64,000 nucleotides of DNA from Tetracentron sinense (GCA_015143295.1 CM026552.1:62242944-62306943); one strand, 5' to 3'. Positions 22,585-36,024 are shown, counted from the first letter of the stretch. Numbers and translations: made by a program. The notes: generated from the sequence alone by a model not told the origin.

Positions 22585-23600
22585 TTGGCTATGCTTCTCT
22601 TTGATTTTATTGAGTTTAATAATTATTTATATCAAGATTACCACCCTTATGAATTTTGGCCACCCTAATGAATCACTCTTTTAGATTCTTGATTATTGGA
22701 TAATCATCTTTTAGGGTTAAGAGATCCCCCTCTAGTTATTGAGGGAGTAATCAAACCCTTATAAATTAGTGTGATACTAATTTCAGTTTTGAATGATTTT
22801 AAAACCTCTCTTAATTTAATAGGGATAGGTATATAGAGATATAAATTTGATTAAAGCCTTTAAGGATTTAGAGATCCTTTTTAGCATGTTAAATTAAATT
22901 GTTTAATTTATTCTTGAGAGCCCCAGGCTAGCATAAAATAATATGCATAGTATTTATCATGATAAATAATTATTATTATACGTGCTGGATGGGTTCCACA
23001 AATCGTACCTCTTTCTCTTTTCTTCCCCTTCCCCCTTTTTCTATTTTTAGAATAGGGTTGCTGATTTATGGTGGACTAAATCAACCGAAGGAGATGTCTG
23101 GAGAACCATTGCAAGATAGAAGATCTTCAATAGTTGTAGGGCTTTATTTAATTTCCTTGTTGTAATTAAATAAGGTCGTATGATTTTTGTGAACCCATTG
23201 TGAGATTATAATATTGTTATGATTATAATATGATTATTCATGCGATGATTAATTGTATTTCTTTTAGGCTCGAAAGCTTTGATAATTGTGATTATCGCTT
23301 TTTATGATAATTTAGGATAATTGGATTATACATTGATTAATGAGTTGTGTTTAATTATAAATTGTTTATATTTAGACACAACACATTGCTAGTACTCTTT
23401 TGAATGTGGAGTTTGTGACCCATGCAGAGATTTTTACGTAAAACCTTTGCTTACGAGATTATTGGATAATCGTGTCTGAAAAGACATTAAGTGTTGTAAA
23501 AGGTATATAAGTAAGATGGATCACTAAACTGACATCCAAATACCCTAAGTTTATAGGGATGAGTAGTTGTTGACTATAAGGTCAAAATCCCCTTTGAGGG
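22585..23600 (+). other. Copia leader, first part
   Basis: AT-rich sequence without a gene between the primer site and the inserted chromovirus. The leader resumes at 38406-39119. Together they make a leader of about 1.7 kb, long for a copia element. Confidence 0.6.
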
Positions 23601-24501
23601 TGTCGCGACCCAAAATACCCCCTAGGAGTTAGGGATACTTTGGCTTGTGATGTGCCGTATCTAATACCAAACCATCCTGTAATAATACTCAAGGCATAAC
23701 ATAATGGAAACATAAAGTGATTCGGAAACTCAAATCAAAGTGCGGAAGCGTAACCCAAAAATTTCTTTTCTATATATAACCTGTATTCCAAGTTTGTACA
23801 TACATAACCAAAGTAAAGGTGGACATGCCCACCTATCAAAATACAAAAAGCAACCTCACAGTCTCTCCACTCAGCAGTAGTCTAGATAGGGCCACCTATC
23901 TAGGTCTCTGTCCTCCTATGACTGCATTGGGATAGACGGATCCCTTTCTTCCTTGTACTCTTCTTCAACCCATGGCTCTGGGTTTGGGATGTCGAATTGA
24001 CCTGCTGACATAACATGTACGGCTGGGCATGGAATACTCAGCGAGCCAAAACTACTAGCTAACAATGCTCTCATAATTATAACATTACATACAAGTGCGT
24101 AAGGAAATACTAATCACAAGTTTATGCTTAAAAACTCCGTCATGGAAAATCTTTCATAAAACTTGTTCCTTTCATGAAAAACAAACCGTCTTATGCATGC
24201 TTGTGCGTTCTTATGAATGCTTATGAGTCTCGTGGTTTCTTATGAGTTCTTGTGAGCTTTCGTGTAGCGCCTCAGAACTTTTCGTACCTAATGAATAGTG
24301 TTTTCATAGCCAATTGGCCTTTCACGTAGTTCAATTAATAAATAAAGAAGAATTAGAAAATTCTAAAATGCTAGAAATGTTCCTCTTCGAATGACGAATC
24401 CAACGCAAGTTGAATTGCCAAAATCTAGCAAACAAGTCAAAAGTTATGGCCAAAATGCCAAAGTAGGAAAAAATGAGAGAAAACAACAAAATCTGGGGAG
24501 T

Positions 24502-24765
24502 GCGATCGATCCCAAGCTAGGTGCGATCGATCGCATGTAGGCGAAATGGGTCCCAAAGCTTCTGGACCATATGCGATAGATGGAATGCGATGTGTGACAA
24601 ATCGCAGGGATCTGTGATTGAGCGCAACGGATGTAATCGTTCGCATGCAAGGAAAAATCAGACAAAAGTGTTAGGGTTCATGTGCGACAGATCGCATCCA
24701 TGTGCGATTGATCGCACTGATCCACGATCGATCGCAGTTAAGTGTGCAATCGATTGCACGCGGTA
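24502..24765. repeat. Palindromic-word cassette, GCGATCGATCGCA type
   Basis: About nine words (GTGCGATCGATCGCATG, TGCGATAGATGGAATGCGAT, CGACAGATCGCATCC, GTGCGATTGATCGCAC, CACGATCGATCGCAG and others) with spacers of roughly 5-20 bp. It follows the conserved U3 block and precedes the leader region. Confidence 0.85.
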
Positions 24766-25639
24766 GCTGATGCCGAATTTGAGGGTTTTAAACCCTTGAC
24801 CTGTTAAGGGATTCCATTTCTGGGGATTTCTGAACCTAGAGGAGAGAAAAAAGGAAAAGGGAAATCCAAGGTGGGGTTGTGGATTCAAGAGATTGAAGAT
24901 CAAGAGGAGCAAGATCAAGGTTGGATCTCTCCCCATTTCAAGCTTGGAGCACTTTCTTTAAGAGGGATCACCCTCTATTGATTTGGGAGCTTCAATCAAG
25001 GGTTTTCTTCCAAGATCAAGCTTTGATCTCAAGGTTAGTACACCCTACTAACTCACTTAGCAATAACCTAGTTTTTCTCTTGAATGTGGTGTGTTGATCT
25101 TCCCTAATTTCCTTTTTATTGAATTGCCCTAATTTCCCTAAATATAAACAAGAAGATAAGGGTTATGAGATGTGTAAATGGATGAAGGGTGAGGCGATTG
25201 GATGCCATATGAATGTGATGTGTTGTGGTTAATGGAGAATGGTGGAAGGGCATTTTACGAAAAATGAACACACCTTGATGTTTTGATGAAAAGTATGCAC
25301 CTAATAACTTAAATACATGGCCTATGAAGATGTTGCATACCAAGTGTTTGATAAAATGCTTAAATGACAATTTGAATGAATGAATGAAATTATGAAAGCA
25401 TGAATTGAGTTATTCTTCCTAAATGACCATCTTGATCAAATGCTCTACATGTTATCTACATTCCCACATGCTTATATTAGAAATGGAAATGCTATACTCA
25501 TGTGATCCTTTCATTTAAGCATGTCATCATGTTTACTACAAATGCTACACACACACACGCATGCATGCATGGACCGGTTTTCTAATGCATATGTATATGA
25601 TAAACCAAACAAGAACAAGAATTGTGATTCACGATACGA

Positions 25640-25935
25640 ATGATAAAGCCGGACATCGGGCCGGTCAAGGGTAGGGCATATTCCTAGGATATGTCATACC
25701 TGACTGATAAGGAAAACAAGTAGGTTGATAAAGCCAGACATCGGACCGGTTAAGGGTAGGGTATATTGCAAGATATGTCATGCCTGGCTCACAAGTAAAT
25801 AAGCATGAATGTCAAGGGTAGGGCATATCACAAGATATGTCATACCTAGTTCACAAGTAAACAAGCATGAATGTCAAGGGTAGGGCATATTGCAAGATAT
25901 GTTATACCTGGCTCACAAGAAAACAAGTCAAGGAG
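25640..25935. repeat. Mid-LTR minisatellite with embedded palindrome
   Basis: Four units of about 60-85 bp, each with AAGGGTAGGGCATAT..., a GCATAT(N)ATATG-type palindrome (GGCATATTCCTAGGATATGTC in the first) and ACCTGGCTCACAAG. The first two also share GATAAAGCC(G/A)GACATCGG. The related array at 50690-50890 uses the same unit in the opposite orientation. Confidence 0.8.
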
Positions 25936-27914
25936 GTTGGTGTACCCTTTTCTATATATATATATATATTTACTGAATGGAACTTATGTTCCCGGCTCAC
26001 AAGTTGCTTCAAGGGTACTAACCTCTGGCTCACAAGAAAATAAGCAAGTCAAGTCAAAAACATGACAAGAACAAGTAAGACAAGTGGTTCCAAGTAAGAC
26101 AAGATACATGCGTGATTCTTACGAACGAGACCAAGACAAGAACACGTTTTCAAACATGACAAACAAGTTTTGAAGGAAACACGAAAGACTATTTTCAAGA
26201 ATAAGACATGACTTTTAAAGTACAAGTTTTACCGGAGTTTTCGCATTCATGCAAGCATGTCACGACTATTACCTTGCTTTACTTTCATTGCTATGAATGT
26301 CATATATTGCTATTATTGTTTCAATTGATGTGATGAATTATATCTTATTGCTTTTGTTGTGAGTGTTATTGCTATTGTTAGCTAGTAGCTTGTACTCGCT
26401 GAGTATTCCATACTCAGCCGTACGTTTATGTCGGCAGGTACTGTGGATGTCCTTGACCCTAAGCCTTAGGTCGAGGAAGAGTATGTAGAGGAGAGGGAGC
26501 CCCCTATCCTGATGCAGTCACAGGAGGATAGAGATCTTGACGTATGACCGTATTTAGATTATTGTTGAGCATAGTGGGCTCGATATTTCTTTTGTATTTT
26601 GACAGGTGGGCATGTCCACCTTTACCTTTATGCTTATGTGTTGTATATAAATTTGGAATACAGATCGTATATAGAAATAAAATTTTGGTATACGCTTCCG
26701 CACTCATGTTTTAGCTTCCGCACTCTGATTATTGTTGTTATAGTATTATGCTTACCTTGTTCATTACATGATGGTTTGGCAGGTAAGAATAGTCTCCTCT
26801 AAAGTATCCCTTAACTCCTAAGGGGTATTTTGGGGCACGACATTTCGAATTCTTATAACTTTTCTTGTGAGCCTTTTTGTGAGCTTGTGAGCTTTCTTGT
26901 GAGCTTCTTGTGAGCCTGTTCTTGTAACCTTATGATCATTGGAGACATATGCAAGATCTTAGACTTATGATATTCTTACGAGTTCTTGAAAAGCCTTGCG
27001 AGACTTATGATCCTTGGAGTTTATGCAAGATCTTAGACTTGATCCTTGTGAGCATGAAGTAACCGATCTTAGGATACCAACCCAAAGTTTGGCTTTGTCA
27101 ATGCTTATGCTTCTTTCTTATGAATTGCCTTAGAAAAAACCTTGTTTATGATTCTTGAAATACATGCTTATACGAAAACCTCGATCATGCAAAACTTATC
27201 ATGCGTGGAGTGCTTGTGAGCATCATCATATATACATATCTTGAAAACCTTAAATAATTCATATGAATTCATACAAGACATCATTGTAGTATCATTAGAT
27301 AATTCTAGGATATAGTATATTTCCATTCATTTCATCACATCATCAAGACCATGGCTTTTAAGCCTAATTCATCACAGCATACTTAAAATCCTGATTTATT
27401 TAGAGATATTAACATTCACTTGCAAATATAGCTATATTAACCCTCTTATTGAAAAAGCCCCAAATCATAAACCCTTATTACTCCTTTGATCATAATCCAG
27501 TCTACCCCAAATCATACATTCACTATTTGCATCATAGCAAGGTTAATCTCTATTTAAATCACCCATTTAATCATCTTTTCCATGTTTGTATAATAACAAA
27601 GTTAGATAGTAGAATCACTTACTTTGCAAAGCTTAAATCTCTTTTGAGAAGGGTTGAGAAGGCTTGAAAGAGTTACTCCGAGCTTTGAGGAGCAAGAGTA
27701 GAGCTTCCACCTTGATCTTAAGACCCAACAAGCCAAAACCCTAGAAGAACCTTGTTCTTCCCTGTTATTCTCTCTAAAATCTCTCCAATTGTGTCTTAGA
27801 AGGTTTATGAAACCCTAACCCACGAAATTTGGGTATATATGGGCAATGGGGTGGTTAAAGACCAACATACCCTTAATGAATTGGCTTAAAACTGACAAAA
27901 AATGGCCAAAATTG

Positions 27915-28075
27915 CGATGTTCGGTCGATTGGTGGTGCCCATCGGTTGACCGGTTCGAAAATAGCTCTCTGGAATAATTTGTCATACAAAATTTGGTAAG
28001 TTCTGTTGACTGGTAGGGAGGTTCGGTCTACCGGATAGGAGGGTCGGTCGACCGGATTTGTGTTCGGTCGACTGG
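27915..28075. repeat. Palindromic-word cassette, GGTCGACCGGT type (3' LTR)
   Basis: Words such as CGGTCGATTGGT, CGGTTGACCGGTTCG, GGTCTACCGGAT, GGTCGACCGGAT and GGTCGACTGGTTT. The nearest word is about 75 bp upstream (in LTR sense) of the TATA box at 27834-27840. It pairs with the cassette of the 5' LTR at 37779-37915, so the word was inherited at insertion. Confidence 0.85.
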
Positions 28076-28525
28076 TTTCTGACCTGCTTTGGTATTTTGG
28101 CCATAACTTTTGACTCGCTTATCGGATTTTGACGATTCAACTTGCGTTGGACTTGTCTTTCAAAGAAAACAATTTTGCATATATACAAAATCCTAATTTT
28201 GAGTTTTTAATTACCTAAAAGGATTCTAAAGCCAACTGGTCTGGAAATAGGTTTTAGCAACTCATATTTTCAGCAGATTCGACTTCGGAATCGGACTTTT
28301 GACTCATCCCCGACTCAAAATCAGGGAAAGTGATCAACATGAACCTCAAATAGGGTTTAAATACCTTTCTAAAAATTCAAGAATCACTAGATTCTGATTA
28401 GCGGTGAGAATTCTAGTGCTACTTAAGAGTATTCTATACTCTTACTTTCTTCATCCCAAACATCCATACACACAAAAAAATGTCTTAAAGCTTTAATACA
28501 TGCCATAAAGATCCGGAGTTCTACA

Positions 28526-30486
28526 TCCTCCCCCCTTACAGAAATTTCATCCTCGAAATTTGAACGATACATAGGAAAATAAAGAGCAAAATGTACATGA
28601 AAATCTCAATCATACAAACAATTGAGGGTACTTTTTTTTTTTTTACTTCGGCTTCGTGCTCCCATGTAGCTTCTTCTCTAGCATGATGTTGCCATCAAAC
28701 GAGAACAAAGGGAATAACCTTGTTGCACAAAACTTGATCTCTACAGTCCAAAATCTGAACCGGCTCTTCCACTAATGTGAGATCCTCCCACCCTTTGTCG
28801 GTGAAACCTTCACAAATACCATATCGCCAACACGGAACTCAAGATCTCGTCTACGGGTGTTGGCATAGATCTTCTGCTTGTCTTGAGCCATCTTTAATCT
28901 TTCCCTAATAATCTTGACCTTATCCACGGTCTGCTCAATAAACTCAGGGCCCAATATCTTTCTCTCTCCAACTTCATCCCAATATAGAGGAGATCTACAA
29001 CTGTGACCATATAAGTCTTCAAAAGGTGCCATTTGGATACTCGCCTGATAGCTGTTATTGTAGGCGAACTCAACCAACGGTAAATGATCCTCCCAACTAC
29101 CCTTGAAATCCAACATGTAAGCTCGAAGCATGTCTTCTATAACCTAGTTCACCCTCTCGATATGTCCATCTGTTTGAGGATGAAAGGCAGTGCTAAAGTC
29201 CAAATGGAAACCCATAGCGCTCTGGAATCTCTTCCAGAACCTAGAAGTGAATCTTGGATCCCTGTCTGACATAATACTTATTGGCACCACGTGCAACCGA
29301 ACCACTTCTTTGACATACAATGCCACTAGATGGTTCGCGTTGAACATAATCCAATAAGGCAAGAAATGGGCGGACTTTGTCAACCGATCAACTACTACCC
29401 ATATTGCATCTGAGTTCTTCGCCGTCCTTGGCAACCCAACGATGAAATCCATAGAGATGTTCTCCCATTTCCACTCAAGAATAGGAAGGGATTGCAAAAG
29501 CCCTACTAGCCTCATATGCTCGACCTTCACCTGTTGGCACACTAAGCATCGTGACACATACTCGGCGACTTCCCTCTTCATGTTCCGCCACCAATAGTGC
29601 TTCTTTAGATTCTGGTACATCTTCGTACCACTAGGATGCACAGTGTATTTAGACCGGTGAGCTTCATCTAAGATCTCGCTCTTCAACTCCGCATCCGTAG
29701 GAACACACAACCCTCCTTTGTATGTGATCGCTCCATTACCATTCAAAGAGAACTCATCACTGCCCTTGCTAACGGCCTTATCTCTGTAAGCTAGTAGCCC
29801 CGCATCTGAATCCTGCAACTCTCGGATCCGATCTTGGATATAAGGCCTGACTGTGAGATTAACCATTACTGGCCCATAGGTGGGAATACTGAAACTGGTA
29901 TCGAGGTTTGCCATGACCTCCAACATCTTCCATTCATGAATCATCAAGTGAGCCACAAGTCCAGTAGGCTTTCTACTCAAAGCATCTGCCACCACATTAG
30001 CCTTACCCGGATGGTACTAGATAGAACATTCATAGTCCTTCAAGAATTCCATATTCAAATCCTTTTGGGAAAACAGATATTTTAAGCTTTTGTGATCTGT
30101 GAAAACATCAGACTCTTCCCCATAAAGGTAATGTCGTCAAATCTTTAACGCAAATACTATCGCAGCTAATTCCAAGTCATGAGTAGGATAGTTCTTTTCA
30201 TGCTCCTTCAACTGCCGGGAAGCATAGGCGATGACATTCCCGCCCTGCATAAGAACACATCCTAACATAATATTCGAGGCATCGTTGTAGACTACAAAGC
30301 CTCCACTCCCAGATGGCACTGTGAGAACCGGGGCCGTAGTAAGCCTTTTCTTTAACTCTATAAAGCTTGCTTCATACTTGTCGCTCCAAGCGAACTTAGT
30401 ATTTTTTCACGTCAAGTACGTAAGTGGTGCCGCTAAGCTGGAGAATTCCTCTATGAATCTCCTATAGTATCCTGCCAAACCGAGGA
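28526..30486 (-). pseudogene. Chromovirus pol, RNase H, integrase and chromodomain-like tail (fossil)
   Basis: Next to the LTR is the polypurine tract (AAGGGGGGAGGA on the minus strand, about 28526-28540). Upstream in sense come a chromodomain-like tail (WQHH-x-x-E-E-A-T-W-E type, about 28640-28700), an integrase with VLGPEFIEQTVDK-like end and [21 protein letters not shown], core segments [10 protein letters not shown] and [14 protein letters not shown], the zinc-finger part [10 protein letters not shown], and RNase H ([37 protein letters not shown]). Broken. Confidence 0.9.
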
Positions 30487-31276
30487 TGTAGAACCCTGGA
30501 ATCCGAGTTCACTGAGCTATGAATAGTGTCAGTGAATAATATCCTTGTATGGTGTGTATAAAGGCCTAAAGCCTTCCATTTTGTTCTTGGTAGTATGGTG
30601 AGTCAAATGAGGGTTTTAGGTGCATGTGTTGAGTACAAAGATGCTCTAAGTGGGGAAAAACATGGGTTTAAAATACCCTAAGTGCTTAAAAGGGTTGTAA
30701 ATGAATAGAACGGTGAATAGTGCTAGTGCACAAGGCATAAAAAGGCCAGGGCCTCTCATGCATGTTGGTGGGTGTTCAATGATCACTAAGGTGGGTCAAA
30801 AACATATGGGGGAAAGTGTCATGAGGTGTGAGTAGGGTGTTGGACCAAGTTAAGAGAGTATGAAAGCACTTGAAATGTGCTAAGTGTCAAAAAGAAGGAT
30901 GTCATGTCATTTCCTCAACTTTAAGGAACTCTAGTTTCGTCATACCTCATTGAAATCGAGTGATTCTTGAACTATTAGAAAGATATTGAAACCCTCTTTG
31001 AGGTTCATGCTTTACACTTTTTCAGATTTTATGTAGAAGTTATGTGAAATGTGGGTTTTCCAAAAGCGGGTTTGCTGTCAATTCAGTAGTCACTTTGGAC
31101 CAGTAAACTTTAGGGCCATTTTGGAATATGAATACAAAAGAAATAAGATTTTTACAAAACATGAAAGTTGTTCCCCTTTGAATGAAAAGTCCAATGCAAG
31201 TTGAATTATGAAAATCCAATGAGCGAGTCAAAAGTTATGGTCGAAATACCAAAGCGGGAAAAACAGGGAACAGGGT

Positions 31277-31320
31277 GACCAAACCGGTCGATCGAACTTC
31301 TGACCGGTCAACCGGTCAGC
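31277..31320. repeat. Short palindromic-word cassette, ACCGGTC type
   Basis: AACCGGTCGATCGAAC and GACCGGTCAACCGGTCAG, only two or three words, about 74 bp upstream of the TATA-like box at 31394. Confidence 0.75.
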
Positions 31321-32157
31321 TGGGTTTTTGGTCTGTAGCCAACTTTCAGGATATTTTTAAGGGTATGGGGATCTTTGGGCAACCCCCTTGGCCTATTTAA
31401 ACACCATTTTCGTGGATGTTAGGATTTCTACAATCCTAAGCATACTTTTGAGAGAAATTTGAGGAAGGAGAAAGGGGAGAAAGAAGAGGAGCTTGGTGCT
31501 TGCTTAGGTGTTCTTGTTTTGTTATTGCTTTAGTGTTTTCAACTAAAGAGGGAGCTCCTTCTTGCTTCTCAGCTTGTTCTAGAGCACTTAGATCAAAGGG
31601 ATTTGATCTATAAAGGTAGATACACTCTACTAGATTTTAATGCCATAACCTATATTGTACAAGTAAGAGAGAAAATCTATAGTTGTAATGTGAGTTAATT
31701 TGTGATGCCTCTATGCCTTAACCCAAAGCATAAAAAATGTGTATTCTTACTACTTAGTAATTGTGTGATGATTCAATTGAGAAAAACTTGATTAAAGACT
31801 GAGTTTTGGGAGAAACCAAGAAGAAAACTTATGTGTTTTGATGAAGACAAGTGGAAAATCCTACTAGTGATGATATAATGATTCTATGGTTAATACCAAC
31901 TGAATGAAGTGATTATATGATGAAGTCAAGCATGTGCCATGTGTAAGTGATTATGTGATTGAGATTAAATGAAGTAGAAAAGCATGTGCTGTATGATCAA
32001 GTGTTTCTAATTGTCTACCATATTCACTCACCATTGTATATGAACACCGTATATGCATGAGCGAGCTTTTGTATATGCACATGTATTGTAAAAGCAAGCA
32101 AAAGATGAAAAGCAAAGCAATTGTAAAGAACGCAAAGTAAAAGATGATAAACAAGCA

Positions 32158-32530
32158 TTTGTATTGGAAGGATGATAGTGGGCTCTCACCACAAGCAGGG
32201 TGAGCATTATCATCTGATTCCAAGTAAAACCATGAACAAACATATGTATTGGAAGGAGAATAGTGGGCTCTCACCACAAGCAGGGTGAGCATTATTCTCT
32301 GATTCCAAGTAAAAAGTAATTGTATTGGGAGGAGGATAGTGGGCTCTCATCACAAGAAGGGTGAGCATTATCTTCTGATTCCAAGTAAAAATATTTGTAT
32401 TGGAATGATGATAGTGGGCTCTCACCACAAGCAGGGTGAGCATTATCATCTGATTCCAAGTAAAAGTATATGTATTGGAAGGATGACAGTGAGCTCTTAC
32501 CACAAACAGGGTAAGCATTGTTATCTAATT
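32158..32530. repeat. 75-85-bp minisatellite, five copies
   Basis: The TATTGG anchor recurs at 32162, 32247, 32323, 32398 and 32473. Each unit has GATAGTGGGCTCTCACCACA, then AGCAGGGTGAGCATTAT and TCTGATTCCAAGTAAAA. It creates periodic open frames on both strands that are not genes. Mid-LTR position as in sister copies, with a wholly different sequence. Confidence 0.95.
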
Positions 32531-33158
32531 CCAAATGACAAGCCATATGTACAACAAATAAAACGATAAGAAAGCAAAAGTAAGGTATAAGAAAAGAAAC
32601 AAAAGAAGTATATGTACAGTATGTATGCACAGTGTAAGTGAAAAGGGATTTCCGCAATTGTTTATAGTATTTGCATGTGTATCTGATAAACTGCCATATG
32701 AAAGCATGTTATGTTATGACATTATTATTTAGTGGTTTGTAGACGCTAAGTATTCCATGCTCAGCTGAAGTTGTTATCTTCGACAGGTTTTGATGAGCGC
32801 GCTCCTGAGCCTTGGATAAAGGAGGAGTACTATGAACTAGAGCCTACTATGGATCATCCTCATGAGGATAGAGTACTAGATAGGAGGCCCTATTCAGATT
32901 ATTGGTGAGGGAGAGAACATGTATATTATGATAGTGGGCATGTCCACTTTACACTTATATGTTTTCTATATGTTATAATAGTCGGGACTTAGAATACATA
33001 TGGTTTTATGTTTAAGAAATTTTATGCTTTTGCTATTATGTGCCTTGTGTATTTCTCAGGATGGTATATACGCCTTATATGTCATCACAGGATGGTATGA
33101 GATTGCAGTCACGAGCTAAAGTATCCCTAATTCTTAGGGGGTATTTTGGGTCATGACA

Positions 33159-34200
33159 GAGGAAGCTACGTATCTCGGTAACACTCTTGGGTCTTTCCCA
33201 TTTCATCACTGCTTCTATCTTTGCTGGGTCTACTGAAATACCCTCGGTAGATACCACGAGGCCAAGGAATGCCACTTTCTCCAACCAAAATTCACACATA
33301 CTCAACTTGGCATACAATCTATGCTCTCGAAGAGTCTCAAGTGTAAGGTGAAGGTCTCGATCATAATCCTCCCGTGTCGGGGAATACACCAAGATGTTGT
33401 CAACAAAGGCAATAACACATCTGTTGAGACAAGGCTTAAACACCCGATTCATCAAATCCATGAACGTCGTCGGTGCATTCGTTAGACCAAAAGGCATAAA
33501 TAGGAACTCGTAGTGCCTGTATCGAGTCCTAAAAGCAGTCTTTGGAACATCTTCGGCCTTGATCTTCAATTGATGATAGCCTGATCGCAGATTAATCTTG
33601 GAGAAGAACCTTGCTCCTTTAAGTTGGTCGAACAAATCATTTATCCATGGCAATGGATAACGGTTCTTGATGGTAACCTTGTTCAACTGTCTATAGTCGA
33701 TGCACATCCTCATCGACCCATTCTTCTTCTTTACGAAGAGTACTGGAGCTCCCCACATTGAAACACTTGGTCAGATGAAACCAAGTTGTTGCAACTCTTC
33801 TATCTGCTCCTTCAATTTCTTCAGTTCAATTGGGGCCATCCTATACGGAGCCTTAGAAATTGGAGCCATTCCTAGAGCAAGCTTTATTACAAACTCTATC
33901 TCCCTATCTGGAGGTAATCTCAATAAATCCTCGGGAAATACGTCTAAATACTCACTCACCACCGGTATGACTGAGGAGTCTCGTGCCTCCGGATTTACAA
34001 GACTTAGAGCCTCTAGACGGGCTCTATCTCTCCTTCGTAGTCCACGAAAGTGGAATGGCTTGACACCTTCTGGCTTAAACTTCACCATCTTTTCAAAATA
34101 AGCCACATGCTCGTGGTGTGCAGCTAGTCAATCCATCCCGAGAATAACATCAAAGTCCAAATCTTGGAACTCAAGGATGATCAGAACGATCGGCAATCTT
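33159..34200 (-). pseudogene. Chromovirus pol, reverse transcriptase and protease end (fossil)
   Basis: Minus-strand reverse transcriptase: [36 protein letters not shown], the palm, and [21 protein letters not shown] near the solo LTR. Upstream are the protease-RT linker and the [20 protein letters not shown] entry segment. Nearest relative in the window is the plus-strand pol at 60936 onward. Broken. Confidence 0.9.
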
Positions 34201-34437
34201 GCGGTAGGTGACTAGGCTTAGATGCGAAACCTTTGGCGAAGCTAGGTGACACAAATGAATGTGTCGATCAACACTCGAGCTAAACACTCGTTCACTAGCA
34301 AAATGCCTGTGCATTGTAATTAGCTAAATCAATAAGTTTCAAGCAAAAATATACATAGAGTATAGGTAGGATGATATACACGTAAGCATACATATATATT
34401 ACAACCATAAATTTTCACTTGAAGAGTTTACAATTTT
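34201..34437 (-). other. Gag-pol spacer of the minus chromovirus
   Basis: AT-rich noncoding sequence between the end of gag and the start of the protease. Read on the minus strand it begins close to GTACGTG and ends near TGCACAG, just before the protease start. The plus-strand copy has a spacer in the same place (60791-60935). Confidence 0.5.
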
Positions 34438-35702
34438 TCACGTACCATGCACAACATCGTCAGATGCCTGTGCATCTCTTTCAGTCAAGGCAAAGACCCA
34501 ACCCTGGTTTACCTTGCAAGGCTGCTGTGTGGTCTGTGTGGACCGTGGGGGTCTAGATGCAGAAGCCTGTGAAGACCCTTGCGGAGCAGTTTGACAGATT
34601 GGGGGTTTGCTCCCCTGAGATTGGACCTTTGACTGTTGGCGTGGGTAATCCTTAATTATGTGGCCTTGCTTGCCACAATGAAAACATCCTCCAATGCTCT
34701 CCGACACTCTCTAGCTGGGTGTCTTCGATCGTAATAGTCACACTCCTCAAAAGATGATGAGGATGCAGGAGACACATATCTGGTGCCCTGAGAAAAAGCG
34801 AGGCGAGGTGCCTGTGAAGTAGTCAGGCGAGGCACTGATGGTGCAAAAGGAGGATTCTGTGTCGATGTAGGTCTAGGAACTGGATAAGAGGAAATCCTCG
34901 CTCTCTACTCTGGTGGTGTTGAGCCACTGGATTGACCCTTCTGCATGGCTCTCCCAAAGTCGCTTTCTGTCCTCTTAAGAAACTCCTCTGAGTTCCTCTC
35001 GGCGATCCTTGCCTTTCCCACAATCTCCCTCCAAGATTCCACTCGGAGTATAGAAACTCAGTCCTTGATGAAGGACTTCAACCCTTTTTCAAATTTCTTG
35101 ACTCGTATCTCCTCCGTCATGATCAAGTGTGGTACAAATTGGGACAATTCAACAAACTTGGCCTCATACTCGGCCACACTCATATCCCCTTGTACTAGGG
35201 ACATGAACTCCATCTCCTTCTATTGTTTGACTATTTTGGGGAAATAGTGCCCATAGAAGGCATCAAGGAATTCACCCCAAGTTCACGGCTCTCCTACCCT
35301 AGCAGTATCTCTTTGTCTCAATGCTGTTCTCCACCAATGATCGGCTTCTCCTTCCATAATGAAGGCAACCCAATCTACTCTTTGCTCATCTATGCAAAAA
35401 AGAGTACGAAAGATCTTATCTAATTGCATAATCCATGCCTCTGCAACCATGGGGTCCGTAGTCCCATAGAAGGTAGGTGGATGAAGCCTTCGGAATGCCT
35501 CGAGTCCCGAAGTGTGATGTGGAGGAGGTGGATGCAGCAATGTTGTAGTAGCAGTAGGCTGTCGGGCTGCTAGCATGGTGATGGTTTCCACCATAGTATT
35601 TAGCAACTGAGATATGTTGGGTTGTTCATCACCCAATGGAGGGTCTCCTCCATTACAGTTTCCCCTAGTTTGGTAACCGCGACCTTGTTCGCCACTTCTC
35701 AT
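34438..35702 (-). pseudogene. Chromovirus gag (fossil)
   Basis: On the minus strand: a start at 35702, GLEAFRRLHPPTFYGTTDP, then AEAWIMQLDKIF and GEADHWWRTALR of the capsid domain, and near 34650-34707 a zinc-knuckle segment GGCFHCGKQGHIIKD, ending VFALTERDAQASDDVV. It parallels the 415-residue Gag at 59543. Broken. Confidence 0.85.
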
Positions 35703-36007
35703 GATAAATCCTGAGAACAGTAGCAGAACATGAGTCTAACTTGGCAACCAATTCCATTTCAATCATAAACTCAAGCTTATTTCATATTCATAAGGTACAT
35801 AATAGTAATACATCAAGGTATACATTGTAATAGATAAGCATCCAATTTGTGGTTCTAGCGTATGATACTAAGTTCGGATGGGTTTCAACCGGTTATGGAC
35901 TATGACTAAATGATTAGTCTATACTTGGAATACAACTCTTTTCCTAAACCTAATGCCTTGTTTATATCATGATATCAGATTCTAAGTGACCCTAAAGCTA
36001 AAGCCTA

Positions 36008-36020
36008 GGCTCTGATACCA
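36008..36020 (-). promoter_or_regulatory. Primer-binding site, initiator tRNA-Met (minus chromovirus)
   Basis: TGGTATCAGAGCC on the minus strand, four bases from the 5' LTR end at 36025. Confidence 0.95.
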
Positions 36021-36024
36021 CCTC

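Larger units (their letters stand above)
24263..26842 (+). mobile_element. Solo LTR, Tekay-like subfamily B
   Basis: TGTAGCGCCTCAG...GGGGCACGACA, perfect TSD TTTCG (24258-24262 and 26843-26847), 2580 bp, no internal sequence. It lies head-on in the opposite-facing LTR of its own family. It has a GCGATCGATCGCA cassette (24502-24765), a mid-LTR repeat (25640-25935), a TA microsatellite near 25956-25970 and the 26398-26418 hairpin. Confidence 0.95.
23601..28525 (-). repeat. 3' LTR of the minus chromovirus (interrupted)
   Basis: LTR sequence at 23601-24262 and 26848-28525 (about 2340 bp in all), ends TGTCGCGACC...GAGTTCTACA, interrupted by the solo LTR at 24263-26842. It carries a hairpin at 24022-24042, a TATA box on the minus strand at 27834-27840, a cassette at 27915-28075 and the conserved U3 block at about 28080-28150. 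Confidence 0.9.
30487..33158 (+). mobile_element. Solo LTR, Tekay-like subfamily B
   Basis: TGTAGAACCCTGG...GGGTCATGACA, perfect TSD GAGGA (30482-30486 and 33159-33163), 2672 bp, inserted in pol of the minus chromovirus. TATA-like TATTTAAA at 31394-31401, a short ACCGGTC-type cassette at 31277-31320, a 75-85-bp minisatellite at about 32158-32530 and a variant hairpin at about 32743. Confidence 0.95.

Noticed and set aside
24502-24765. CRISPR-like look of short palindromic repeats with spacers (also at 46262, 57060, 39488)
   Set aside because: Repeats are degenerate and 10-16 bp, spacers are irregular, there are no cas genes, and they lie inside LTR U3 regions of a plant genome.
32210-32657. 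Open frames of 102-121 codons on the minus strand
   Set aside because: Produced by the 75-85-bp minisatellite within a solo LTR; repeated peptide, no family.
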